Shown: positions 23,401-36,481 of the stretch, piece by piece
How the letters are laid out: each line of letters opens with the position of its first letter
Numbering within the stretch: position 1 is the first letter of the stretch
Source of the DNA: Ancylostoma caninum
Taxonomy: Eukaryota > Nematoda > Chromadorea > Rhabditida > Ancylostomatidae
DNA length: 64,000 nucleotides
Reading direction: 5' to 3'
Assembly (NCBI GenBank): GCA_037903475.1
Contig: JBAJFG010000002.1
Span: 3,534,001-3,598,000, forward strand
The notes under the pieces: generated by a model
Told to the model about the DNA's origin: nothing
Databases searched by the model: none
The model's input: only the letters and a program-made list of their open reading frames with translations
Position numbers and translations under genes: made by a program

Positions 23401-26400
23401 CACAAGATTGTCTACTGGACGAGAACCGATTTGCCAAAGTTAGTGACCTCCAGCACTGGCCGACTCACTCCTTTGCCTCGTAGTCCACAAATTTCTGGAG
23501 CAGCAGAGTCAAGCTCCAGCTCGAAAAACGGCAAAAGGCCAGCGACTCTTGTGGTGCATACTTCGTTTGATATCTACTGTCATTTCGTTTTTTTATAAAA
23601 CTTTTCTGTCGAAAATTTCAAAACAGTGGAAACTTATTTTACAACCTAATATTTGCATGATGAGCTCACACAGTGAGCGATCTCGTAACTTTTGAATTCC
23701 CGGCTATTGAAGATATCGGCATCCCCTTTTCAAGGGAGCGACATCTAGGGCAAGCAAAACAGAATACCAGCAGCATTCGCAACCTCAACGAGAAGGATTG
23801 CTAACGGATCAAAAAATAGATGTTTCACTTTTTAAGAAAATAATCGTTGTAGAATCCGCACTTGTGCGTCACATTATCGGAATTCTTGCGGTCAGCATCC
23901 ACATACATCCGTCAAAAAAGGTGGGCCACTAAAATGTACACCCGCACTGCAGGATTTTTCAGCAAACATTAGCTCTATCGAGCATAAAATATCTGGCAAG
24001 TTATAAGCACAAAAAAGTGTACACTGCTGCAGCACAACTCCGTTTGAGAAATAATAGAAGCATATCTGTATTATGACCCAACCACAACTTCAATTACATA
24101 TGCCCAGATGCCCAGATAAACTCAACGAAAACTTCAAAAATCTAGGCTATTTAAAAACTGAAGCATTATTCCATCGATTGCATGATAATCGCAGCATCAA
24201 AAACTTCAGCAACCCCCGATTCAGAACTCGTTCAATGTTGAGCTGGCCACCAACAGTTGTAGCGGCATAGTGTTGTTGTCAGCTAGTTCGTTTTACTGGC
24301 ATTCCTTAGTTTTCGGTAACAAAGCTTTTTGGCGTTCTTTTGCTACTGTCACCCTATTTTCGCTCCTTTGCACTCTCTTACGAGAACACCTGCTTGGGAA
24401 TTTTAAAAGACGAGTTTAGGGAAATTTCGATCTACATAATTCATCTACTCTTCGTAAAAAAAATTCTAGCACTTTTGGCTGCCTCCTCGATGACATGTTC
24501 GTTAGTTGATGGTACTTTTCTAAAATGTGTTTCATTTCACTATCCGCCCCAAAGCAAAACGAATAACTTATCGTGCAGAAAAAAAAACAGCCGATGAAAA
24601 GAGCAGCATCGACTCTCGTGCGAATTCATATCGCACTGCTGGTTTGGCGTAACTCCGTAACTGGACCTTCTACATTTCAAAACACTGATTTGACTACGAT
24701 ACACTCCGCTTCCATGTGGTTTATTTCGTTTTTTTTTATTAGGTTGATGCAAAAATAATGCGCGTTTTCATGCCTTTGATTCCGAACCCCATAACTCGTT
24801 TCAAAATCAATCTTTCTAAAAAGGCTTGGAAGTATTGTAATCCGCAATTCTTTACCTAGAAGGGAGATGTTCTCCGACTACCGTACGTTTCGAATGAGGC
24901 CTTCTAGGGTCGACGAACTTCTGGAAGGCAATTTTGATATCCCTTTAGTCTTCAAAAAAATTCTCCGGAAAAAGTTGTCCATGTGCTCGAGGAAATGGTC
25001 TTCGGTGAGCAAGCGGTTCGATGATTATGATGTATGAGACAGAGCTTCGTAGCCTAGTTGCTCCAGCCTGTTGTTCCAGAGTGTTTGATGTAAGAGATGT
25101 GGCTGGACGGTGCAGTGAAGGAGTGTAGAATCAATTTTATTGAGCAATGCTGGGCTCACATAGTTAAGTTTCTAATTTATTTCATTTACATCTTGGAAGT
25201 ACTTCTCAGATGAGAAAGATTGAATGAGCTGTATATAGCTGTTTCTGCAGCAGATCACCACAAAGTGGCCAAGACCTTCACTTGGCGTTGCTTCGGCTTC
25301 TGGCAGTGTTCCGGTGCTTCCTCCTCACCTAGCTGTTAGCAAGACACTTCATTCTGTCGTAGAGGGTCTATATTCACAGTATATCACTAAACGACGTCGC
25401 GACTCCTTCGCTACAAAGGCGCGAAGCAGACCTCTTAACGAGAATCAATCTGGTACTCGTTCAATATGCGGAACATCTACTCGTCGAGCTTTTTCAGCCT
25501 CCCATTCTTGCTTAGGAGAGGAGCGGCGCAACGACTATTACCCTCGAGGTTCTGCCATACCAAATATGCCGTTTTGAATGAGTTCTCTTTGATTATTGCT
25601 ATCAGTTAGGGGTCGCCAACAACAGGAAGACATATGTGACCCTTTTTATTTCGAAGCAAGACACATCACGCCGAAAAGAAGAAGTAGCTTTGCAGTATGC
25701 ATTCGCTCACAGTTCCCTAACCAAAACTATGATGGTATTCCGAGCGGCTCCTGCTGCGATACCACCGAGTTTTAGTTCGCTGAAGTAAGTTTGACAAGAA
25801 ACTTGTTTTGGCGTCTTTCGTTCCAGAGCTAAGAATTTAAAGAAAACGTGAACTTCCTTCAAAGCGCATAAGTTTCTTAAAAACGCCATGAAATTCGCCA
25901 CAGAACCATACACAAAATCTCATACCGGTGATAAGAAAAACCTTAAAGGCAAGGTCCGGTCAAAATCTTGCCCACCCAAGTTTTTTGCTCTTTGGAGTCC
26001 AAACATAAGTGTAGCACGTATCCCAAGTTTGAGACCTCGACATAAGTTCTATCACTAGATATGGGACAAAACGTCTGAGGATTACGGTACCCGTGAGAAA
26101 ACGCGCTCCAACCGACAAAAGCTGTGCGCGTGCATACTGAACAACGATGGACGCTCAGATACATACAGCCTAACGAACGCTTCGTGAAACCTCCCGCACC
26201 CCACCAAACGGACCAGCGGTCCTTCAAATAAAAATTTTTTCCTACAACGCCACAATAGACAGCATGTAGGGCGCGCCGTATAACGTCATTTGAAAGCACG
26301 GATGCCGCAAACCCGCAAACGCCGCACCGAAATTGGACGACGGAAAGCATTCGTTGTGGGATCTTTTCAGCGACTTCTCTATAGTTTTCGTCCGAGGCGT

Positions 26401-29400
26401 CACCTCGGGCTACGAATGCGGTAGAAATTTGAGAGATGGAATTTTGCCCGGACCTTGCCTTTAAGTTTCCTGCACCGAAGATGAACCAACGAAAAACGCG
26501 CATTATTCTGGCACCAACCTAATAACACTGCTAACCATCATACTCAAATAACCCAGATTACGGAAAAATTTCGATGTCGAAAATTTGAGTTGATCCTACT
26601 TCTACCATGTTCGTGCAAAACACATTACTACAAGCAAAGAGTTTCAAAGGAAAGTATAACAATTGCGTTAGCGAGTGCATGTGAAGACGCTTTACCCAGC
26701 ATTACTTTTACGGGTTCCTTTGGATGCCAGATCTAGTACGGGCACTTTAGTGATAATGTTCCATATTAAAACGTGTTGGCGGTATTTTAAACAACGGATA
26801 AGGAAATTCAAAACTTTGGACCAATCTTTCTAGGTAGCCAAGTTTTCCGAGAGAATACTTAACTACCTGAAATGGGTATGAAATTCAAAAGTGGGTTCCT
26901 ATCTATAAATTGTCTTTGCAAATCGATATTCAGAGTAAGGTCAGGATTTATCCCTGACACAATCAGCACTAGACAAAGCTCATCTGATAAGGATTTCGAT
27001 CCAGATGCGATTCCAAAAAGGGAAACACAACGCGCACCTCCGGTTTTATCTCATGTTTTTCGTAAATGCTGTCGCTCATATATATTGTCTGATATGTTGT
27101 CGCTCATAGGTTGCTGTCCATAAATCAAGAAGAAGAATACGAGAAAAGTAGAGAATTAAGCTGTTTGGCTTGACTTTAAATTGTGGTCGCAGCCTTAGCA
27201 AACAAATGATGAACGAAACGATCAACAGAGGACTGCAATCACATCGCATAGCTGTGCTAACGGAATTAAAATCCTTCCCATGCTGAATCACGACTTTCGG
27301 CAGTTGGCAAACGGCTGGAACAATCACAGCACAGCAGTGACATTAACACTGCTCTGTGCACCAAAGTGATCTTCTCGCCAACCACCGTCTTATCGTCAAG
27401 TCACGTTAGGAAACAGAATATATGAAGCACTCTATTTGAGTTCAACAAGGAAATATTGCAAAACACCCTCGGAAGTGTTTTTTAAGAGATTCGAACCAAA
27501 GCATCGAGATCTCATGAAGCATAAAAGTACAGAGTGCAACAGGGTTGGGTAGCGACAGTTGTATACTTGTATCAGCTACCTCTTTGCGCCAATCATGTGA
27601 GAAGGACCAGTAAAAAAAAAAACTAAGCAATTCTCACCAGCTGTTTCCTAGCCCCATTTTCCATGAAGTACGCGAAGGGATAGGTGTACTGTAGAGTATA
27701 GCGGCATTTTGTAAGCAGAGTGGCGGCATTATGAAGATATTGCCAGTCAATCCACGTACCATCGTGGTCATTGACCTGAAAGATTCAATTTACACAATCT
27801 CTCTGTAATACCACTGTCTCTGTAATGCCAAATGCTCTGTAATACAACGTGAAATGTCACTGTGTGCTTTATTCCATAGATAAAAGATTTTGCAGTACCC
27901 ACCTTTGCTTCGATTTTCCTCTGGATTTTGTCACGGAATTGCTGCTCCAATTTTAATGATTTACTATGATTTTCAAAGCGCTCATAGTAATGCAAATACT
28001 TTTCAAGCGCCCGCCTAGCTTTAACGTGGTTCGCCTCTGCAGCAACGGATGGATTCTCCTAGAAAAGAGATTTTAGTCTGAGTTGACCACCAGTCCATGA
28101 CTGCGTATCAATACAACATTGTTGCAGCAGTAAAACAGCTAATCCCGGAAACATGGAATTGATACTTCAAGGTCTAATAATGAGTGATCACCAAAAAAAT
28201 TTCAACTTTGGTGTGATGCCCTCCTAAATATTCCTTAGGAGAAAAAGTTATTGTTTAAAAAAAACAAATACAGACCTTGTATCTACTGCATTCGTAATAC
28301 TCGCTACCGTGCGTTTTCCAGTCTGAAATGAACAAGCTGAGGTTCCGCGAAATCGAAAATATATGAGCAACGAGAAATCTTCACAAAGCTGCACACAACT
28401 CACCGCCAAAGCACATCCAACAGAAATGATGCTTACACTTCGCGCACTGCATATGGTTACATCCACCATTCTTTTCTATGCAAGAGTGACATTGAGGGCA
28501 GTCCTTGGTATGAGCACTAAAAAATTACAGTTTTAGGGTAAAGTTTTCAACACCTCTAGTAATAAACATGTGAAGACACGTAATCCTGCTATGTGTTCCT
28601 AGGAGGTGTACCTGATGTAGTTGGCGGTCTCGCTGTCATCTGCGCACTTCAGCAGCCACTGCTTTATTGTTTCACAGGAAGTGGGAGCATGGTAGTCTAC
28701 GCCACATGCAACACTGCAAATGAAGAACACTATAATAGAGTTATATCTGAGAAACGTGAATGGTGTTTAAGCTATTAAACTGCTAGTTTCTAATAATCGA
28801 TTAAAGATGAAAGTTTGATCAAAATGATCAAGGTTGGGAAAATCTATAAGATTTTGGAGGACGCACTTCTCCCAATGTTCATTAAGTACACCTTCCGTTA
28901 GAAAGGTAGCTATGAGATAAGAAGCCAAACATTCTTATTTAATCAGAACAGTACACTGCTATATTCCAGACATACACTGTGGAAATTTTTTACCGAAACT
29001 CTAACCCTCACAGCCGCGGTCATGATCGGAAAAAAAGCAATACCTATTCCTAAAATTCCCCTGGTAAGAAATGACCAAGAAAAAATTAAAAAATTGGGAA
29101 ACCTAACAATATCATAACTGAAGTAATCCACATTCAAAAAACAAAAATTCACATCGTTGGCAAAGGGCCAATGGACAGGATGGGTAGAAATGATCCATTG
29201 AACGGCAGTTGCTCAAAAATGTCTACAAGCGTAAATGTGATCAGGACCCCAATTTCGACGGGACTGTTATGCTCCATGGCAGCTGTTTATCGTTATCCAC
29301 TGCGCAAAAGGCTTCTTTTACTCGCTTGAGTAAACACAAGTCAGTCATCCCAGAAGAGGAAGCTACTCTTTCGGATTAAAGAGCAGAGCCGTCAATGAAC

Positions 29401-32400
29401 AACTCATATTTACATCTTTGCGTTTTGTGGTCTCCGCTCCACAATTCTGAATAACGAGCGTGCGACGCGCGCACACCAAACAACAAGAGGAGCTCGATAA
29501 ACAACATCAGACCGGAAACAAATCATCTCCCACTCCATAAACACTTTTTTTTACTTGAAAGCTAGCAAAATATGGTGCATCACTATTAAAAGTAGCAGAA
29601 TCGGAGAAGATAGCCCAGAAGTTACCTCTCAATGCGAAAAAAATAATTTTGCCATATTTTCTTAGAAATAAAGAAAGCTATAAAGTTTGCCGGCGAGTGA
29701 CGAGCGCACAGAATTATGTGGTTTCAGAAAATAAAAAGATGGCAGGAACAGCCATCAGAGCTGGGATTCATCAAACGATAACCAAGCAAACCAAGGATGG
29801 CTAGCGTGATTTTCTATCGTACTGACTACTTAGTGCTGAGAGACGCAGACGGCAAAACTTAGTTTGCAAGCCTGGGTTTGCTTGGTTATCGTTTCATGAA
29901 TCCCACCCCAGGGTGCCCTTCAAAGGTCAAGTTGTTCATAAAGTAATTATCTAGTACGACAATGATGTTTCTTCTCATAGATTCTCGCTTGTCACCAGCG
30001 TATTTAACCGAAAAGAGACTTCAGGGAAAACCCTTTTCATCGATTTAGCCTTGGTTTTTACTGGATTGACGCATAACAACCCTGTACTTTTTAGCTTTCT
30101 TTCTGGTGATGAAAATATTTGCGCCTGCTTGATACAAAAACATTTCCCAACAATTATTTAATGAAATTGTGCCCTTCTCATACTCGTCGTATTATGTTCT
30201 ATCATTTTGCTTGAAAAAAGACCGACAACTGAGAATGTTAACTGACTACATATGGTAAATAGTTTTCGCAAATTTTAAACGAAATAAAAGCTAAAGCTTT
30301 CTGCATTGACGAAGAATGCATCTTTAAACGAACCACATGTAGTTGAAGGGGAAATCATGAGATAATGAAAAATCTAAGAATAAACATCCTGCGCACTCGA
30401 CACGACAACATGTCACATGGGGTTAAGAGAGACATATAACTAACCAGAATGATGTATTACAAGTTGAACAGGTAACTCGCTTGGCCTTCTTCTCCTTCGA
30501 TCGTATCACAGTCTGAAAAAGCAAGATGAACGGAATAAAATTTTAAAGGGGGACTACAAGCAGATTAGAACCACTATCACACACCTGACAATCTTTCCCT
30601 ACGCAGAATTTCAATTCCGGATGAGAAGAAACATAGTCGCGAAAGACAAATCTTTCATACCTGAAAGCGATTAGCGGCTGAGGAAGAGTTGCTGAAACTG
30701 AGAAATAAATGTGGAAAGTGACCAACCTTGCACGAAATTGGGGCTTGTCCAGTATCCGGAGGACAAACTCACTTGGACATAGCAAGCTGCAGCCTGAATC
30801 CATACATTCCAGCCGAGAGGCCACGCCTTCAGAAATCCTGAAGTACATTTAATTAGTAGTCTTGCACAACCATTTTCAAAATGCTACACTTACTTAGCCT
30901 CTATATGCTGACGCCAACAGACTGCGCAAAATGCATGCCCACATGATAAAGCACGCATTTCCAAAATTCCCTGCTCTGCACAGACAGCGCAATATGAAAG
31001 ACCGGAACTCGGCCGCGAAACAGCAGCTGATCCTGGGGGTAAGATACCACTTCTGCGGAGTGTACCCGTTTCGTCACTTGCCAGTAGAGAAACGATCTGA
31101 ACAGAGCTGTATTAGGACATTTTTATCACATTATTACTGTACATGGTTGCATATCCCTCTACCAAAAAGCATCAAATAGAGGTTTGTGAGAAAAAATTGA
31201 TCAAAACATGAAAGCTCATGTGTTGGATATCAACAAAAGTTTTTATATGGTTGGTGCCTTTTTGGTCGCATAATACAACACTACCTTCAACACGGAATAA
31301 AATTTTAGTCCATCTCATAACTATAAAGGTGAGGAATATGTGACTGCCGCGAACATTTGCTCATCATGTGTGTATACTGCGTATGAACGGAACTAGCGAT
31401 ACAGGAAAGAAGATGTTTTGCCTCGTGAGTTCACATTTGGAACCACGGTGTTTAATATCGTTTAACTGTTTATTTTCTGCATTTTACGTTCCAACCAAGT
31501 GGGCATCAACTATCGCAGAACAAGCGGAACTGAGTCACTTGACACCGAGAAAAAGAAAAAGCCCGCGAAACATCCAATTTTACAGTGTTCACGTCAACTA
31601 GTGTTCAAAGCTAATCATTGAACGTTTGAAAGTCAACCGAATTCTGCATGTGTTTCCTGGAAAATTCGTGTGACTCGTCGTGAAAATGGATGCTTCACTC
31701 GATCTCATTCATTCGTCTGTACTGGAAATTACAATTTCTTCTTCAAGTGTACTCTTTTTTAGAGCTTTTCTGCAAAGACAAGATTTTTAATAAGAGTGAA
31801 GTCGGCTGAAGAGTTTTCAGAATTTAATCTCACTATTATTGTTATATGGCTAATCCGTAACAAAAACAAAAACATTGTGCTGTTCCACATATTCACTTGA
31901 AATGCTCACATTGTCATATGAGTTACAGAAATAAATGCAAAATTGGGAAGAAATCATCCTTTAAGGAAAAAAGGGTGTGTTCCGGTTAAAAAAAAAAACG
32001 ATTGTGCAACTTGAACGAAAAATGAGGAAGCCGAGGTTGGACAGATGTAAAAACAAAAGTTCACCAAGAGCGATTTGCATTCAAAGGAATTATAATACTA
32101 TTAAAGTGCTTTGATTGGCTATTTAGCGAGGTGGATTGCTTCTAAACTTCATTCCAGCTGATAGTTGAAGTAGCAGTAAATCGTCATTAAGCAGGAACCG
32201 CTTCTTAACGCGGGAGAAGGAAAAAAAAACTAAAACAAGACGCGATTCGTCCTATGGTTGAAGATGGCATATTGTTTAACACCGTACCTTATTCACATCC
32301 CATTCGTTTGCGTGTAGTAACATGCGAGCCAGAGAGGGTGAGATTACTGCTTTTTCAGCTAACGAGGCAACACTTTCATTCAATACACGTTCAACCTGCG

Positions 32401-33907
32401 AAAAATCAATGGAAAATTAGGAAATAGCACGGGAAAATGCGAAGAAAGATACAAAGTGTGTTCTGAAAAGTTCCAAGAACGTAAAATACCTGAAAAACAT
32501 TGAGGCATTCAAATTCTGCATCCTCAGATTCAGCTTTGATTATTTCATCGCCATCCGGGTTCATGTCATCATCATAGTCATTGTAATAGTCTGAAATCAC
32601 GTGAACAATAATCTGAAAAGTATTGGCCCCGGTTATTCCATGTGGGCAAATCCTGAGCAAATTTGACATTAATTTCCTAGCTCCTATTTGTTTGAAGTTC
32701 CCTATGCCAACAAGTCATCATCAGCCTTCACATCAGCTGGCATTAATTCTCTACTTTTAGAGTGAATCTCGGATAAAGTCGGCTACATCTTTTCAAATTC
32801 AACACAAGCTCTGTTCAGTTTCCCCAGATTTTACCATAAATTAGGTGGAAATCGCAGAACTTCTAATTTTTAAATCTTGCGAAATCAGGATGATGAGAGC
32901 CAGAAAAAAAAACAAAGGTGTAGCCGATTGGGTCCTATGACAAAACGATGACTGTTCCGGTAGTGAGAGATTTTCTAAGTGAGAGCTCAGGCTTCCAAAC
33001 TTTTGTCTCTTCGTATGCACAATAAATATGATGATTCAGTGGAACACATGTTTATTTATGTGAGCGGATCAGTGAGGCAACGTGAGAAATGTTAGTAATC
33101 AGCGCGTCGCACTTACACAGCACCATTCTGATTGTGAGTAGTGGTACTTGTTTCAACGTAGGAGAGGTCAATTTCTCCACCTCCAGAGGATGGGTATGAA
33201 TAGAATGAAGAAGATCAATTAGTAGATGTCAGCATCTGCATCCGTTGTTTTTATTCAAGACGATTCCAGTATCACGAAAAAGCACAGGATTATAAAAACT
33301 GTTTTGTCATCAGACCGGTTTTCTCTAGAAATTTCTGAACAGGTTTCACTTGAGGGGGTTATTTAATGTCCTGATAGAGGAAATCGCACTGCTTCTCTAC
33401 CTAAGCCTCATATTTGTACGGATGTGGTGAAATTACAGTAAGAAAGAAGGAGGAAATGCCTATTTTTGCAAGGAAATGGCGATCTAATAAGGCATAATCC
33501 CATTCATTACGCACAAAAATCCCGGAAATTTCTTCACTGATTGATTAGGGGTTTTTGAAGGTGACAAACATTAACACTGTATCCATTTTGTATCGCAGCA
33601 CCACCTACGTGGGCTAGGCTGCGGTTAACGCCACTGCCACTACCCTGATTTCCCTGCAGAACTAGCATTTTACTTGATTCTCGTACATTTTGCCCACCGT
33701 AACCTTGCAAAAGTGAGGGTACTGCAGAAAAGTAGTGCGATTTTCGTGATCAGGGCAACAAATAGCCCCCTAGAGTGAAGTATAGGATAAAATTTCTAAT
33801 GAAAACCGATCCGATAACAAGAGATCTTCCATAGTTCTGTCAAAAAAGAGAGTGAACTGACCGTCTATGTCATCGTCAGCCGAATCGTACATATCGTCAC
33901 CGTCCAT
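20452..33907 (-). CDS. ari-2: Ariadne-2 RBR-type E3 ubiquitin ligase (13 exons, 473 aa)
   Basis: Exons, 5' to 3': 33907-33862, 32590-32490, 32395-32288, 31096-30894, 30837-30727, 30660-30585, 30512-30445, 28713-28612, 28516-28404, 28322-28276, 28058-27903, 27775-27638, 20604-20452. They total 1422 nt with consistent phases and GT..AG throughout. The start [15 protein letters not shown] gives an acidic N-terminus as in ARIH2. RING1 ligands are C121/C124, C137/H139, C142/C145, C164/C169; the IBR lies at about 190-251; RING2 at 278-307 contains NGGCNHMQC with predicted catalytic Cys291. The Ariadne domain follows, with [20 protein letters not shown] and the C-terminus [22 protein letters not shown]. 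Family role: an E2-ubiquitin thioester is passed to the RING2 Cys; ARIH2 is activated by neddylated CUL5 ligases, with autoinhibition by the Ariadne domain. The last intron is 7033 bp and holds nested transposons. Confidence 0.96.
24739..26522 (-). mobile_element. mariner-family element, decayed, in the last ari-2 intron
   Basis: Ends are TTAGGTTGATGCAAAAATAA (24739..) and the reverse complement of CATTATTCTGGCACCAACCTAA (..26522), with TA on each side (24737-24738, 26523-26524). The ends match mariner inverted repeats. After subtracting the nested MITE and its extra TTAA the length is about 1266 bp, the usual mariner size. Minus-strand transposase traces, in order, are [16 protein letters not shown] (about 25.45 kb), [20 protein letters not shown] (about 25.3 kb) and [16 protein letters not shown] (about 24.97 kb). 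Stops and frameshifts are numerous, so no active transposase is left. It inserted in an intron and does not disturb the ari-2 coding exons. Confidence 0.88.
25947..26460. mobile_element. piggyBac-like MITE nested in the mariner (514 bp, TTAA target)
   Basis: Terminal inverted repeats AGGCAAGGTCCGG (perfect 13 bp, extending with one mismatch through about 20 bp to CAAAAT) are flanked directly by TTAA at 25943-25946 and 26461-26464. TTAA duplication is characteristic of piggyBac-type insertion. The long 186-codon minus-strand frame here starts and stops at the element borders and is an artefact of the MITE. Confidence 0.85.
29762..29905. mobile_element. Small MITE with ~33 bp inverted repeats (ari-2 intron 7)
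   Basis: TGGGATTCATCAAACGATAA followed by CCAAGCAAACC is mirrored at the right end by GGTTTGCTTGGTTATCGTTT then CATGAATCCCA, with one mismatch. Total about 144 bp, non-coding, no clear target duplication. Confidence 0.75.
31097..32287. other. ari-2 intron 3, no features
   Basis: 1.2 kb AT-rich intron with no recognisable element or nested gene. Confidence 0.6.
32591..33861. other. ari-2 intron 1, no clear features
   Basis: 1.27 kb. A few palindromic fragments but nothing with matching termini. First introns often carry regulatory sites; none can be read directly. Confidence 0.5.
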
Positions 33908-33990
33908 GGCGGATTCTGAAGCGAAGCAGAAGCAGGAAGTGGGGCCACAGACGTCGCACTGCGCGCACTGCGCTCCCTGAACTAAGGAAA
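33908..33990 (-). promoter_or_regulatory. Probable trans-splice acceptor and short 5' UTR of ari-2
   Basis: Reading the minus strand, ATTTTCCTTAGTTCAG precedes GGAGCGCAG, which would leave a 5' UTR of about 69 nt before the ATG at 33907. A pyrimidine-rich TTTCAG-type acceptor with no donor in view is what a nematode spliced-leader acceptor looks like. Inference only. Confidence 0.4.
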
Positions 33991-36481
33991 ATCGATAGCG
34001 CGGTGACGACAGCGCACGCTCGACTGGCAACACGCCGCGAGGAAAACAGCGAACGCCGGCTGGCGAGACCGTCCGCCGCGCCGCCGCAACGCCGTCGCAC
34101 GCACGGATGACGCGTCCGTGCGGCGGTGCCGGCCGGCGCTGCTTCTTTATCGTCTCGTCTGCTTTTGAGCTCGGAGTGGGGCTCGGCTCAAGGCAACGAA
34201 GCGCCAACACCTTTCAGCCTGTGATGTGAACTTCTAAAGAGCGTTCGATGCTCGTCTGAAGACATGGTTCCACTTGTTTTGACACTGTCGAGTTATTTAT
34301 AGTCGCGCTCATTCTCCATCACCTGCACCGCCTTGCAACTGCAATGCAACGCTAGCGTGACGCAGCCTCGCTTTGATGGTGGGAGACAGGACCACGTCTT
34401 GTCAAACATGGCCGAATTTGCCTTATGAGACTTTTGCGACGAAAAATATTTACAAAGACTTATCAGTGTGGGAGCAGCGTCACACCACCCATTAACCCAC
34501 GTTGATAGGTGTTAACCGTTGATAGAGTCAAAGCCTAGGTTAGCACGCATCAACTCGTGCTAATGAAAGCTGCGCCACTTCCGATACGGTCGGTGCAGTC
34601 GTAATTGACGTTCCCTGTAGACTAACAATCCAAACAGTTTCGAGGGAAAATAGTGAAAATTATTCTCTTTGAACATCGCTTATTTGACATCTTAACATCT
34701 TGTTTGAGAAAAGGAAGTATTCGGAATGTTTGCGAACTTCTACTAGACTTTTACAGGATCTAGTTAGAACAAGAAATGGTACTATTTGCTGTTGGTTTCG
34801 GTGCCTATCAAGAGCAACGTTTTGAGATTATAATAAAGAACAGTGGCGCATTTCTTCCTTGGCAGAATAAATATAGCAGGCCAAATTTAGCCGATTCGAA
34901 TGCTCCAGTCTGTGATGGTTGTAACAAGTCCTGGCACCTAACACGTGAGTAGTGGAGTGTAGCGACGACGCGCCAGTTGACACAGGCTCGATCACATGCA
35001 AAAGCTCATGTGACTTCCGCGTGCCCGGACGCACGAGTGTTACTGAAACCCTCGCTCATCGCGCACGCCTGTTTGAGATCTCCGCGAGAAGCGAGCCCTG
35101 CTTCGCTTCGCCCGGAGCAGAAGGAAATTGTAGTTTCGAAGACGCAAGTCGGCAAAGTCGCTCGCTTCTGCCGGGGGTTTACCTGCTTGGCCAGCGAAAC
35201 TGTCACGCGCGCCCAGCGAGGGTTTATGTGAGTAAGGGAGCGCGAGAAGACGCACGGAAAGCACCCCGATTTCTCAGATTTCTCATGTGTTTAGCGCCAT
35301 TTCATTTTAAGTAGGAGTTTAATATCTCTCAAAACCCTGAGATCCAGAAAAAAAATTAGCAGACGCGAAGACTTGAACCTTTAAAACATCGAAAGGTTGT
35401 TAGGACCTACTGGGATTTACGCGCAGTGGGTGACCTTATTCAGACGGGTTTAGAACCGGTTTCGGAAAATTTTGTGTACATCGAAACTAATATCTAAAAA
35501 TGAGTTGAGCTTCTTCCTCAAATTTCGGTACTAATTTACGCGCACTTTTTTACGTTGCTTCTTGCTTTGGAAGCTCTTGGGACTCTTCATCATAATATCT
35601 TCAGTAATTAGGCGAGAAGCTTATTATGTGAGTGACAACAATATAGTGAAGAATTCTGTGGTCCTCATGGGGACCACAGAATCGTTACCAACAAATAAGT
35701 CTTCATAAATCTTCACTTCGGTTTGAGATTAACCCGGATCCCTTCACATTAGGTTAAGTGATTGAATCTTACACAGGTTCATTTAGTAAGCAGCCACAGG
35801 TTTTACCACGATGTTGTTAGCACGAGGTTACTGATATCCATCTTTTTGCCTTTCTGACGGAGAACGTGGAAAAACTGTAGAAGTACAGTGAACGGCAATG
35901 GCGGTGCGCCGCGCGCGCCAGGATCGGTGTCGTCTGCCACAGGAATGCTATTTCTAGGCTTTTTTCTTCCCGATTTGGTCGAAAATCCTTGAAATCGGGT
36001 AAAAAAGCTGGTAGAAATAGCATAACAGCAGCAGAAACATCGGTTACGGCGTGCGCGACGCGGTTGCGCGACGTCCTTCTCGAGGACGCGAATGGGCCAA
36101 CGCCATTGACGTCCACTGCATTCTTCTAGCAAAATATGATGGAAACATTCGACCACTATGATGTTGGGTATTGCCTTTGATAGACAAAAGATTAGAAGCA
36201 GATCGAAATTCGTGGAAAACATTGCTTGAAGTGAGTATGGCGCAAAGCTGACTCGTGGATTCCGCGTATCGTTTTTACCGCAAGGAGAACAAGGAACGAG
36301 CATGGATTCGAATATATCAAATGGGATATTAAGTGGTATGTAATACTACATAGAATAGACCATAACCATGGCACCGATGATCTAAACAAATGGTATGGAT
36401 GGAGGTGAAATGAATAGAACTTTGCAAAACGAGAACATTTCGAGCACCTTGCTAAGACTTCAAAATAGCGGATCTGTCCAG
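33991..36481. other. ari-2 upstream region, no supported gene
   Basis: GC-rich to about 34.2 kb, then mixed. Overlapping frames on both strands at 34952-35314 and 35803-36303 have no family match. A perfect 12 bp stem with a 6 nt loop lies at 35653-35682 (ATTCTGTGGTCC / GGACCACAGAAT). Exon-like fragments occur at about 36183-36230 and 36250-36335, in mutually inconsistent phases. Confidence 0.35.

Noticed and set aside
25943..26503. 186-codon minus-strand ORF
   Set aside because: It coincides with the TTAA-flanked MITE and starts and stops at its borders; a frame created by the repeat.
36183..36230. Exon-like segment reading KRLEADRNSWKTLLE with donor GTGAGT
   Set aside because: It could not be joined in phase to the 36482-37086 exons; several neighbouring frames are equally open.
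35803..36303. 166-codon minus-strand ORF
   Set aside because: The opposite strand is equally open and no family motif is present; probably a repeat.
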